Assembly: GCA_963821275.1 (NCBI GenBank)
Contig: CAWGDF010000010.1
Coordinates: 239,095-303,094 of the forward strand
Direction: 5' to 3'
DNA from: JACVRW01 sp963821275
GTDB taxonomy: Bacteria > Actinomycetota > Thermoleophilia > Solirubrobacterales > Thermoleophilaceae
Length of the DNA stretch: 64,000 bases
A program made the position numbers and the translations under genes. Below, in pieces: positions 25,601 through 32,983 of this stretch; position 1 is the first letter of the stretch; every line of letters begins with the position of its first letter. The notes beneath the pieces are model-generated. The model searched no databases. It was not told where the DNA came from and saw nothing but the letters and a program-made list of their open reading frames with translations.

Positions 25601-25669
25601 CCGCCAAGCCGAAGCCCAAGCCGAAGCGCCAGCGTGCCCGCAAGAAGCATGGGAGGCGTTAACCAATGA
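22649..25669 (+). CDS. secDF: fused protein translocase subunit SecDF
   Basis: Membrane component that uses the proton gradient to pull exported proteins through SecYEG. The SecD half has its first membrane segment at residues about 10-27, LGLDLRGGIELV, a large external domain with a low-complexity insert (residues about 130-250), and five more membrane segments with GIAGLVLTLAVAADANIVMYE. The SecF half begins near residue 590 (WSFDFMGSSRW) with GLNFGIDFESGTRI and TIMGYSLYDTVIVFDRIREN. After residue 900 comes an Ala/Pro/Glu-rich tail. In this frame the tail ends in Ser/Pro-rich sequence, whereas the -1 frame reads a typical basic end (DEHGRPAKPKPKPKRQR). A frame slip in the repeat is likely. 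Confidence 0.95.
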   Translation: MTNRTRNLTIIGLVLLLLGAAGFVIVTKETKLGLDLRGGIELVYEGRPTPQVPDVTPQAIDDAIETMRERVDALGVSEPEIQRSGPDQISVGLPDVQNPERAKDQVGTTAQLQFYDWEPNVLVRDPNSPFAGAKALYQAVEAASKQEGKAEQTDVPPGSDMSPEEADKKNDTKPTDQYYLFGPDRYPIGPNGEPARFEPYEPSGSCEELLAEYESQPGPPNEYAKGTECLKELEALGPAGPPDGSKVFRVPKGVLVIEAEAVEGQSERVQRFYVIEDDSELSGTDITSPEANTGQNGQPIVTMDFTDEGRLAFARVTKRIAERGSKIVLPPGATPEQRQQTFQQFAITLDDQIISLATIDYTELPEGIDGRQGAQIENVGDFNAVNDLAESLRIGALPIELKLISETQVSATLGQQALDQGLLAAAVGLALTILFLLVFYRVLGVVATVALLIYAALLFALVKLIPITLTLPGIAGLVLTLAVAADANIVMYERIKEEVRAGRSVPAAISAGYSKALRTIIDANVVTIGVAFILFTLATGGVKGFAFTLGVGTIVSLFTAVLATSAILGALARTRLLRRPSALGVGKQSKGWSFDFMGSSRWFFSASGAIIAAGAIAIAALGLNFGIDFESGTRIVTPLEQAASVDDLRSTLDPLGYGDAKIQQVDDPELGSNVVQISVPELDPQQVGEVEQALDEDYGVAPDALSSTSIGPTFGEQIARTAAIAVLASLLLISLYIGFRFEWKFAVPILIALAHDLLITAGVYALTDREVTTATVAALLTIMGYSLYDTVIVFDRIRENVPRMPRATFSQIANRSMSEVLTRSLATSFVVLMPVGSLLLFGGATLKDFAFALLVGVASGAYSSIFIATPVLVEWKEREPTYMRRRRLIMDQHGGLVPAFATATVGETAAPAKREAAPTPEPRPAREAKPAPERQATPEPPPEPTPAAPEPAAAPAEPEPEPAPAAPEPAAPARTQSRVTSTAGPPSRSPSRSASVPARSMGGVNQ

Positions 25670-25971
25670 GCGCGGTCGTGTGGGCCATGATGGGCATCGC
25701 GGTCTGGCACTTCACCGTGTTCGTCCCCGATCGCTTCTGGGGCGGGATCGTCGGCGCCTTCCTGGCCGCCGTGGCCGGGGCGGTGATCTTCAGCCTCGCC
25801 GTGAACGGCGGAACGGTTCCCGGCCGCAGCGAGACCGACCTGATCCAGGCCGTGCTGGCCGTCCCCGGCGCTCTCCTGGGCCTGGGCCTGTCCTACTGGT
25901 GGGGCGCCCGGACCGACCGCGCCCGCGGGATCGACCACGGCTTCACCCGCGCCGGCTCGCACTCCGGCTAG
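25666..25971 (+). CDS. small integral membrane protein of unknown function
   Basis: 101 residues with about three hydrophobic segments (MMGIAVWHFTVFV, GIVGAFLAAVAGAVIFSLAV, AVLAVPGALLGLGLSYWW) and a short charged tail. Its size and Gly/Ala-rich segments recall small membrane proteins often found beside secF genes, but no motif fixes a family. The ATG at 25666 overlaps the secDF stop by four bases, so it is probably co-translated and may be an accessory of the translocase. Confidence 0.65.
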   Translation: MSAVVWAMMGIAVWHFTVFVPDRFWGGIVGAFLAAVAGAVIFSLAVNGGTVPGRSETDLIQAVLAVPGALLGLGLSYWWGARTDRARGIDHGFTRAGSHSG

Positions 25972-26043
25972 CGCCCGTCCCATCAGGAGCGGCCACCCTC
26001 CACGGGGGCGAGCCCGCCCGTTCCGTCCGCTCCTCCGCACAGC

Positions 26044-28494
26044 ATGGGCGGGATGGACACAAGGCCGTCGCGATGGGCGTGCGCGCCCTACGAGGTCGCA
26101 GCCGCGCAGCGGCTGTCGGAAGGGCTGGGGCTTTCCACGGTCCTCGGCGCGTTGCTTGCCCGGCGCGGCTTCACCGAGGTCGAGGATGCCCGCCGCTTCC
26201 TGGCCGCCGCTGAGCGGCACGATCCGGGCACGCTGCCCGGTGTCGCGGCGGCCTGCCGTCTGATCCTCGACCACGTCCGGCGGGGCTCGGTGATCGCGGT
26301 TGTCGGCGACTACGACGTGGACGGTGTCTGCGCCACCGCGATGCTCGTCCGCGCACTGCGACGCCTGGGCGGCGATCCCGCTTGGGAGCTCCCCAGCCGC
26401 TTCGACGATGGCTACGGCCTCTCGAGGGCGATGGTGGATCGCGTCGCCGGCCGGGGCGTTGGCCTGCTCGTGACCGTGGACTGCGGGATCACCGCCGTCG
26501 AGCCGGTAGCCGCCGCTCGCGAGGCCGGCCTCGATGTGGTCGTCACGGACCATCACCGGCCCGGCGAGGCGCTGCCCGCCTGCATCCTGGTGCACCCCGC
26601 CCTCGGGGGCTACGGCTGCCCCGAGCTCTGTGCCTCCGGAGTCGTGCTCAAGCTCAGCGAGGCGCTTCACGAGGCGGCGGGCCTGGACCCGCGGGCCGCC
26701 GACGAGGACCTCGACCTGGCCGCGCTGGCCACGGTGTGCGACCTCGTGCCGCTCCAGGATGAGAACCGGCGCATCGTGCGCGAGGGCCTGGCCGCGCTCG
26801 CCCGCACGCACAAGCCGGGGCTCAGGGCGCTGATGGCGGTGACCGGGCTTGAACCGGGCGACGTGGACGAGCGGGCGCTCGGCTTCCGGCTCGGTCCCCG
26901 TCTCAACGCCGCCGGGCGCATGCGCCGAGCCGACGCCGCCCTGGAGCTCCTGCTCACCGAGGACGGCCGGCGCGCGGAGGAGGTGGCCCGCGAGCTCGAC
27001 CTGCTGAACCGCGACCGCCAGGAAGCGGAGACCCGCATCCTCTTCGCAGCCGACGCGGCCTGCCTGCCCCAAGCCTCCGCGGGCGCGATGGTGGTGGCGG
27101 GCGAGGGCTGGCATCCGGGCGTCGTGGGAATCGTGGCCTCGCGCCTGGTGGAGCGCTGGCGGCGGCCCTGCGTGGTGGTCGCGCTCGACGGCGAGTCGGG
27201 GCGGGGCTCGGGCCGAAGCATCGCTCCCTACGACCTGCACGCCGGACTGAAGACCTGCTCGGAGCACCTTCAGCGCTTCGGGGGCCACCGCATGGCGGCG
27301 GGCGTCGAGCTGGGGGCCGACGCGGTCGAGCCCTTCCGGGCCGCCCTGGCCGCCCACGCCGGTGCGGCGCTGGCGCCGGAGGACCTGCGGCCCGTCGAGC
27401 GCGTGGACGCGGTCGTTCCCGGAGGCCTGCTCGGTCTGCACCTGGCCGAGGAGATCGAACGCCTCCGTCCCTTCGGCATGGGCAACCCGCAGCCCACGCT
27501 GCTCGTTCCGGCGGCGCGCTTCAGCCAGGTCGCGGCCATGGGGGAGGGGGGTGAGCACTCCCGCTTCACGCTGGTCACCGCGGGCGGAGCCCGCTCCCGC
27601 GGGGTGGCCTTCCGCTCCCCGCCGCGGGATCTCGCTCCTGCACAGGCGGAGAGCCACGACATCGCTCTGCGCCTGGAGAGCAACCGCTGGAACGGCATGG
27701 TGGAGCCGCGCGTGGTGCTGCGCGCGCTCTGTCCCACGCGCCCGGGGGAGCTGCGGGTGCTGGGCGAGGAGCGGTCCTTCTGGGAGCGCGCGCTGCCCGG
27801 CGCGGCCTCCCCTGGGCCACGGCTCTCGGGCCCGGCGCCGCTGGACCGCCGCGGCGAGGGCTTCGCCGGCGTCGCCGGCGACCTTCTGTCGAGCGGCGAA
27901 TCCGTGCTGGTGGCGGTGGCGGATGTCTCCCGCCGGCGGGAGGGACTGGAATCGCTCGTGGCGGGGCTGGCGGACGGCGTCATGGCGGTCGCCGACTGGG
28001 ACGTCCTCGCCGCCACGCCGGGGTTGCTTGACGAGTTCGATCACCTCGTCGCCCTCGACCCGCCGCAGGAGGGCGCCCTCGACCCGCTGCTGCGCCACGG
28101 CCCTCGCGGGCACCTGGCCTGGGGGCCGGCGGAGGCGGAGTTCGCGCTGCTCGTCTGGCGCGCCGAGCTCGAACTGCGCCCGGCGCTGACCGAGGTCTAC
28201 CGGTCGCTGCGGTCGCTGCCGGCCGACGCGAGCCCCGAGCAGGTGGAGAGCGCGCTGCGCGGACCCGGTCGCCATCCCCGCACGCCGGAGTGCTGCGGCC
28301 GGCTGCTCGCGGTGCTGTGCGAGCTCGGGCTGATCGAGTTGAGCGGCGAGGGCGCCTGCCGGATGCTCGAGGCGAGGCCGACGGACCTGGAGCAGTCCGA
28401 GGTCTACCGCGCCGCGCGCCGCCGGCTCGACGCGATCGAGCGGGTGCTGGCGCCCGAGGTCCCCGGCCGGGCGGCGGAGCGGCCGGCAGCCTAG
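26044..28494 (+). CDS. recJ: single-stranded-DNA-specific exonuclease RecJ
   Basis: 5'-3' ssDNA exonuclease of the DHH superfamily, active in recombination and mismatch repair. Motifs in order: VVGDYDVDGVCATAM, LLVTVDCGIT, VVTDHHRPGE (the DHH triad), LATVCDLVPL, FRLGPRLNAAGRM, then the DHHA1 domain with GRSIAPYDLHAGL and FGGHRMAAG, and an OB-fold with PFGMGNPQP. The C-terminal 250 residues (from about 560) form an extra domain with no catalytic motif. 816 residues, longer than E. coli RecJ but usual in actinobacteria. The long minus-strand frame across it is a shadow. Confidence 0.95.
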   Translation: MGGMDTRPSRWACAPYEVAAAQRLSEGLGLSTVLGALLARRGFTEVEDARRFLAAAERHDPGTLPGVAAACRLILDHVRRGSVIAVVGDYDVDGVCATAMLVRALRRLGGDPAWELPSRFDDGYGLSRAMVDRVAGRGVGLLVTVDCGITAVEPVAAAREAGLDVVVTDHHRPGEALPACILVHPALGGYGCPELCASGVVLKLSEALHEAAGLDPRAADEDLDLAALATVCDLVPLQDENRRIVREGLAALARTHKPGLRALMAVTGLEPGDVDERALGFRLGPRLNAAGRMRRADAALELLLTEDGRRAEEVARELDLLNRDRQEAETRILFAADAACLPQASAGAMVVAGEGWHPGVVGIVASRLVERWRRPCVVVALDGESGRGSGRSIAPYDLHAGLKTCSEHLQRFGGHRMAAGVELGADAVEPFRAALAAHAGAALAPEDLRPVERVDAVVPGGLLGLHLAEEIERLRPFGMGNPQPTLLVPAARFSQVAAMGEGGEHSRFTLVTAGGARSRGVAFRSPPRDLAPAQAESHDIALRLESNRWNGMVEPRVVLRALCPTRPGELRVLGEERSFWERALPGAASPGPRLSGPAPLDRRGEGFAGVAGDLLSSGESVLVAVADVSRRREGLESLVAGLADGVMAVADWDVLAATPGLLDEFDHLVALDPPQEGALDPLLRHGPRGHLAWGPAEAEFALLVWRAELELRPALTEVYRSLRSLPADASPEQVESALRGPGRHPRTPECCGRLLAVLCELGLIELSGEGACRMLEARPTDLEQSEVYRAARRRLDAIERVLAPEVPGRAAERPAA

Positions 28495-28504
28495 CCTCCC
28501 CGCC

Positions 28505-29251
28505 ATGCTGCGGGCGCTTCGGAAGGTCGCGCGTGGACTCGGCGTCGAGCGCCAGGCGCTCGCCGTGCGTCGCCGCTTCCTGCCCGCCCATGTGCGCGCC
28601 GACATCCGCGACCACGAGCTCCTGGTCGCTCTTCTGGCTCGATCGCTCACTCCCGACTCCGACTGCCTCGACGTGGGCGCCCACGCGGGCGCCGTGCTGA
28701 GCGAGATGGTCCGCCTGGCCCCCCGGGGCAGGCACGTGGCCTGGGAGCCGCTGCCCGAATTCGCCCAGCGCCTGCGCGCCGCTTTCCCGACCGTCGCGGT
28801 CAGGGAGGCGGCGCTCTCGGACCGCGCCGAGGAGCGCTCCTTCGCCCGGGTGGTCGGCGATCCGGGCTGGAGCGGATTCCTGGAGCGCCCGACGCCGGCG
28901 GGCGGGCACGTCGAGACGATCAGTGTGCCCGCCGAGCGGCTCGACGACGTCCTGCCGGGCGGCGTGCAGCCCGCGTTCATGAAGATCGACGTGGAGGGCG
29001 CCGAAGAGCAGGTCCTGTGCGGGGCCGTGGAGACGCTGCGCCGCCACCGGCCGCTGCTCGCATTCGAGCACGGACTTGGCTCGGCGGACTACTACGACAC
29101 CACACCCGAAGCGATGCACGACCTCCTCGTGAGCGACCTCGGCTACGCGATTCGCGGCCTGGACGGCGACGGCCCGTACACGCGCCCGGATTTCGCCGCG
29201 ATCTTCGAGCGGGGCGAGCGGGTGAACTTCGTCGCGCACCCCGACCGCTGA
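28505..29251 (+). CDS. FkbM-family methyltransferase
   Basis: SAM-dependent O-methyltransferase of the FkbM type: the SAM-binding DCLDVGAHAGAVLSEM, the acidic WEPLPEFAQRLRA strand, and the family signature FMKIDVEGAEEQVLCGA. Members methylate sugars, polyketides or glycolipids. 248 residues. It begins ten bases after recJ and precedes the relA/spoT gene on the same strand. The substrate cannot be deduced; the surface polysaccharide made by the genes after 37 kb is possible. Confidence 0.88.
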   Translation: MLRALRKVARGLGVERQALAVRRRFLPAHVRADIRDHELLVALLARSLTPDSDCLDVGAHAGAVLSEMVRLAPRGRHVAWEPLPEFAQRLRAAFPTVAVREAALSDRAEERSFARVVGDPGWSGFLERPTPAGGHVETISVPAERLDDVLPGGVQPAFMKIDVEGAEEQVLCGAVETLRRHRPLLAFEHGLGSADYYDTTPEAMHDLLVSDLGYAIRGLDGDGPYTRPDFAAIFERGERVNFVAHPDR

Positions 29252-29289
29252 CCCCCGGCGCGACGGCCGCCCGGACTACACTCGAGGGC

Positions 29290-31680
29290 ATGCCGAAGCT
29301 CCCGCGCGCAAACGGGACGACAGGATCGCGCTCCGGCTCCGCGCCGCCTGCGCGGGCATCGGTCACGCGAACCAAGAAGAGCAAGCGCCGCTCGCGTGGG
29401 AACGGCAGACGCGCCGGAGACTTCGAGCGCCATCCCGTCGACGAGCACGCCGCGCACGCCCCCACCGGATCGACGGCCCTCACCGAGGACCAGCGCGGGC
29501 TGCTGGGCGATCTCTTCGCGGTGGTCGAGGAGCACTCCGAGGAGGCGGCCGAGCCGGTCGACCGGGCGCTCGTGGAGGCGGCCTTCGTCTTCGCCTGCGA
29601 GCGGCACGCGGACCAGCGCCGCGCGAGCGGCGAGGACTTCATCGTGCACCCCATCGGGGTGGCCAAGATCTGCGCGGGCATGCGCCTCGATACGGCGACG
29701 CTCTGCGCGGCGCTGCTGCACGACACGGTGGAGGACACCAGCGCCTCGCTCGACGAGGTGCGCGAAGGGTTCGACCCGGAGGTATGCAAGCTGGTCGACG
29801 GCGTGACGAAGCTCTCGGGCGTCACCTTCCAGAGCCGCGACGATCGCCAGGCCGAGAACTACCGCAAGATGATGGTGGCGATGGCCCAGGACATTCGGGT
29901 CATCCTCATCAAGCTGGCCGACCGGCTCCACAACATGCGCACCCTCGGCTCGATGCCGAAGCACAAGCAGCAGGAGAAGGCACGCGAGACGCTCGAGATA
30001 TTCGCGCCGCTGGCCCACCGGCTGGGGATCCACGCGATCAAGTGGGAGCTGGAGGACCTGGCCTTCGCCACGCTCCATCCGCGCAAGTACAACGAGATCA
30101 AGCAGCTGGTCAGCCAGCAGCGCGCCGAGCGCGAGGAGTACGTCGCGCGGGCAGGGGACTACCTGGAGAAGGAGCTCGACGCGGTGGGCATCCAGGCCGA
30201 GATCTCCGGCCGGGCCAAGCACTTCTACTCCATCTACTCGAAGATGACCCAAAAGGGCCGCGAGTTCAACGAGATCTATGACCTCACCGCGATGCGCGTG
30301 ATCGTGGGCTCGGTGAAGGACTGCTACGGCGCCATCGGCGTCATCCACTCGCTCTGGAAGCCGCTGCCCGGGCGCTTCAAGGACTGGGTCGCGATGCCCA
30401 AGTTCAACATGTACCAGGCGCTCCACACCACGGTGATCGGCCCCGAGGGCCGCCCGCTCGAGATCCAGATCCGCACCCAGGGGATGCACCGCACCGCCGA
30501 GTTCGGCGTCGCGGCGCACTGGATCTACAAGGACGACGGGAAGGGCCCGCCCGAGGACAAGGTGGAGTGGCTGCGTCACCTGCTCGACTGGCAGCACGAC
30601 CTCAAGGACCCCCAGGAGTTCGCCGAGACCCTCAAGGCGGACCTGTTCGAGGACGAGGTCTTCGTGTTCACCCCGAAGGGCGAGGTGAAGTCCCTGGCCG
30701 CCGGCGCCACCCCGCTGGACTTCGCCTACTCGATCCACACCGACGTGGGCCACCGCTGCGTGGGCGCGAAGGTCAACGGGAAGATCGTGCCGCTGCACTA
30801 CGAGCTGCAGTCGGGCGACATCTGCGAGGTGCTGACCTCAAAGAAGGAGCGCGGCCCGAGCCGGGACTGGCTCGCCCTGGCCAAGACCACCCGGGCCCAG
30901 TCGAAGATCCGCGCCTGGTTCAAGCGTGAGCGGCGCGAGGACTCCGAGCGCTCCGGCCGCGAGATCCTGCACGACAACCTCAAGCGCGCCGGCCTGCCGC
31001 CGCAGAAGATCGCCGGCTCGCCGCTGCTCGCCGACGTGATCCGGGAGATGGGCTTCAAGAAGGCCGAGGACTTCTACATCGCGCTGGGTCAGAGCAAGAT
31101 CTCGTCGAAGACGGTCACCTCCAAGCTGATCAGCCGGCTCAAGGAGGGGGAGGCGGCGGTTGAGCCGGCCTCCGCTGCGACGGAGCTGCTGGAGCGCAAG
31201 GAGACGCCGAAGAAGACCGCGGCCTCCTCGAGCTACGGCATCAAGGTGGAGGGCGTCCAGGACGTGATGCTGCGCCTGGCCAAGTGCTGCCGCCCGGTGC
31301 CCGGTGACCCGATCGTGGGCTACATCTCGCTCGGCAAGGGCATCACCATCCACCACGAGAGCTGCCCCAACGCCCAGGCCCTGATGCGCAACCCCGAGCG
31401 CTTCACCGACGTCTCCTGGGACGGCGACGTGACCAGCGCCTTCCGGGTCGAGATCCAGGTCGACGGCTGGGACCGCCACCGCCTCCTGGAAGACCTGTCC
31501 CGCACCTTCGCCGAGACCGGCATCAACATCCTCGAGGCCCGCTGCACGGTCGTACACCCGATGGTCAAAAACCGCTTCGTGGTCGAAGTGGGGGATACGC
31601 AGGCGCTGAAGACCTGCATCGGCCGTATACGCAACATCGACTCGGTGTTCGACGCCTACCGGGTCACGCCGACGGGCTGA
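29290..31680 (+). CDS. rsh: bifunctional (p)ppGpp synthetase/hydrolase (RelA/SpoT, Rsh)
   Basis: Makes and degrades the stringent-response alarmone. The N-terminal HD hydrolase domain is intact (ALLHDTVEDT at residues 141-150, FIVHPIGVAKI before it). The synthetase domain has YDLTAMRVIVGSVKDCYGAI, KDWVAMPKFNMYQALHTTVIG and EIQIRT. TGS (VFVFTPKGEVKSLAAGATPLDFAYSIHT), a zinc-finger/helical segment with CCRPVPGDPIVGYIS, and a C-terminal ACT domain follow. 796 residues. ATG at 29290 is chosen because upstream sequence in this frame only shadows the methyltransferase; residues 1-60 are basic and poorly conserved. Two hairpins follow the stop. Confidence 0.96.
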   Translation: MPKLPRANGTTGSRSGSAPPARASVTRTKKSKRRSRGNGRRAGDFERHPVDEHAAHAPTGSTALTEDQRGLLGDLFAVVEEHSEEAAEPVDRALVEAAFVFACERHADQRRASGEDFIVHPIGVAKICAGMRLDTATLCAALLHDTVEDTSASLDEVREGFDPEVCKLVDGVTKLSGVTFQSRDDRQAENYRKMMVAMAQDIRVILIKLADRLHNMRTLGSMPKHKQQEKARETLEIFAPLAHRLGIHAIKWELEDLAFATLHPRKYNEIKQLVSQQRAEREEYVARAGDYLEKELDAVGIQAEISGRAKHFYSIYSKMTQKGREFNEIYDLTAMRVIVGSVKDCYGAIGVIHSLWKPLPGRFKDWVAMPKFNMYQALHTTVIGPEGRPLEIQIRTQGMHRTAEFGVAAHWIYKDDGKGPPEDKVEWLRHLLDWQHDLKDPQEFAETLKADLFEDEVFVFTPKGEVKSLAAGATPLDFAYSIHTDVGHRCVGAKVNGKIVPLHYELQSGDICEVLTSKKERGPSRDWLALAKTTRAQSKIRAWFKRERREDSERSGREILHDNLKRAGLPPQKIAGSPLLADVIREMGFKKAEDFYIALGQSKISSKTVTSKLISRLKEGEAAVEPASAATELLERKETPKKTAASSSYGIKVEGVQDVMLRLAKCCRPVPGDPIVGYISLGKGITIHHESCPNAQALMRNPERFTDVSWDGDVTSAFRVEIQVDGWDRHRLLEDLSRTFAETGINILEARCTVVHPMVKNRFVVEVGDTQALKTCIGRIRNIDSVFDAYRVTPTG

Positions 31681-31682
31681 AA

Positions 31683-31721
31683 AACGGCCCAACCCGCAAG
31701 ATCGTTTACGGCCGGGCCGTT
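31683..31721. terminator. hairpin after rsh
   Basis: AACGGCCC (31683-31690) pairs with GGGCCGTT (31714-31721) across about 23 bases, starting two bases after the rsh stop. A short T-rich stretch (GCCTTTGT) follows. A moderate terminator for rsh, backed up by the stronger hairpin at 31782. Confidence 0.5.
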
Positions 31722-31781
31722 GCCTTTGTACGCGCCCAACTCCGCCTTTGGGGCGCGCGGTCGGGCGCATGCCCGGCATCC

Positions 31782-31811
31782 GACGGGGAGGGCCTTCGGG
31801 CCCTCCCCGTC
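31782..31811. terminator. strong UUCG-loop hairpin between convergent genes
   Basis: A perfect 13-bp stem (31782-31794 with 31799-31811) closes a TTCG tetraloop between a C and a G, the exceptionally stable cUUCGg form. It lies between the convergent rsh and lipid kinase genes and can act in both directions. No T-run follows, which is common for terminators in high-GC actinobacteria. Confidence 0.75.
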
Positions 31812-31825
31812 CTCCTCGATCAAGC

Positions 31826-32815
31826 CTACGAAACGGCCACCAGCCCGCCCGGCAGGGCGCGGTACTCCACGGCGTCGAACTCTCCGATGAAGTCCCCGTC
31901 GACCTGCACGGGGAAGGGGCGCTCGTCGATGGACTCGACGGTGAGCTCCTGGAGCTGGCCAAGCGGCTCGACCTGGCGGTGGCTCATGACGGTGCGGGCG
32001 CGGCTGGACAAGAGCCGCGGGATCAGCGTGGGCAGCTCCCACACGGTCGCTCGCTTGAGGACCGCCACCGACAGCGAGCCGGTCTCCAGCCCCGCGGGCT
32101 CGATCACCCGGATAGGTCGAGTGCGGAAGAAGGTGAAGGGGTCGGAGTTCTGGACGATCACGGTCACGCCGGTCAGCGTCCTCTCGCCGCTGCGGACGCG
32201 GACCACCGGCGGGTTGACCAGATAGCGACGGTTGAAGATGGCCACCGCCGCCGCGCTGTAGTACCAGGCCCCGAAGCGGGCCTTGCGGTAGGGGTGGGCG
32301 TCCACCCGCTCCACCACCGAGGCGTCGAGCCCGACCCCGGATGCGAACACGAAGCAGCGCTCGTTGACGCGACCGAGGTCCACCCGCCGGGGCTGGAAGT
32401 CATCGGCCATGCGCAGCAGGTGCTCGGTGGCGTCGACCACGTCGTTGGGGATCCCGAGCGTCCGGCACCAGACGTTGGCCGAGCCGCCGGGAAGCGCGGT
32501 CAGCGGGGTGTCCGACCCGGCCAGGCCGTTGGCCGCCTCGTTGACGGTTCCGTCGCCGCCGAAGGCCACGACGACGTCGTATCCCTCCTGAGCGGCCTCA
32601 CGCGTGATCTGGGTGGCGTGGTCCTTCTTCTCGGTGTCGATGGCCTCGACCGCGTAGCGGGATTGCAGCGCGTAGACGACGAGGTTTCGGAGCCGGTCGG
32701 AGACGGTGGTTGCGTACGGATTCACGATCACCAGCATGCGGCGCTTCGGCGTGCGGTCGGGAAGCAGGCGCTCGGCGAGCTCCTCCGCACGCTCCAAGGT
32801 CGTCTCGGGGGCCAC
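31826..32815 (-). CDS. diacylglycerol/lipid kinase (YegS/DgkB-like)
   Basis: ATP-dependent lipid kinase. The N-terminal catalytic domain has MLVIVNPYATTVSDRL, the nucleotide-binding VVAFGGDGTVNEAANGL and LTALPGGSANVWCRTLGIP. The C-terminal beta-sandwich domain (FVFASGVGLDASVVERV onward) ends in FPVQVDGDFIGEFDAVEYR. Likely phosphorylates diacylglycerol or a related lipid at the membrane, feeding phospholipid recycling. I chose GTG 32815; a TTG at 32872 would add 19 unconserved residues and neither has a clear ribosome site. Convergent with rsh, divergent from the LuxR-type regulator. Confidence 0.9.
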   Translation of the reverse strand: MAPETTLERAEELAERLLPDRTPKRRMLVIVNPYATTVSDRLRNLVVYALQSRYAVEAIDTEKKDHATQITREAAQEGYDVVVAFGGDGTVNEAANGLAGSDTPLTALPGGSANVWCRTLGIPNDVVDATEHLLRMADDFQPRRVDLGRVNERCFVFASGVGLDASVVERVDAHPYRKARFGAWYYSAAAVAIFNRRYLVNPPVVRVRSGERTLTGVTVIVQNSDPFTFFRTRPIRVIEPAGLETGSLSVAVLKRATVWELPTLIPRLLSSRARTVMSHRQVEPLGQLQELTVESIDERPFPVQVDGDFIGEFDAVEYRALPGGLVAVS

Positions 32816-32983
32816 GAAGGAAGACCCTACCCGGGTGGGCTCAGGGGACGCCGACGGGTCGCGCGATCGCAACTTTTGGACTACGTTGGTCGGTGGTCAC
32901 GATCCGGGCGGGAGCCTCCCCGGATCTGGCACGCCGGACTGTCGCACCCGGGCCGCGGGCGGAGCAGAAACGCGCCTTCATCC

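Noticed and set aside
25291..28980. 1229-codon minus-strand frame
   Set aside because: It lies opposite the secDF tail and recJ, has Arg/Ala/Gly-rich shadow composition and no motifs; recJ on the plus strand is certain.
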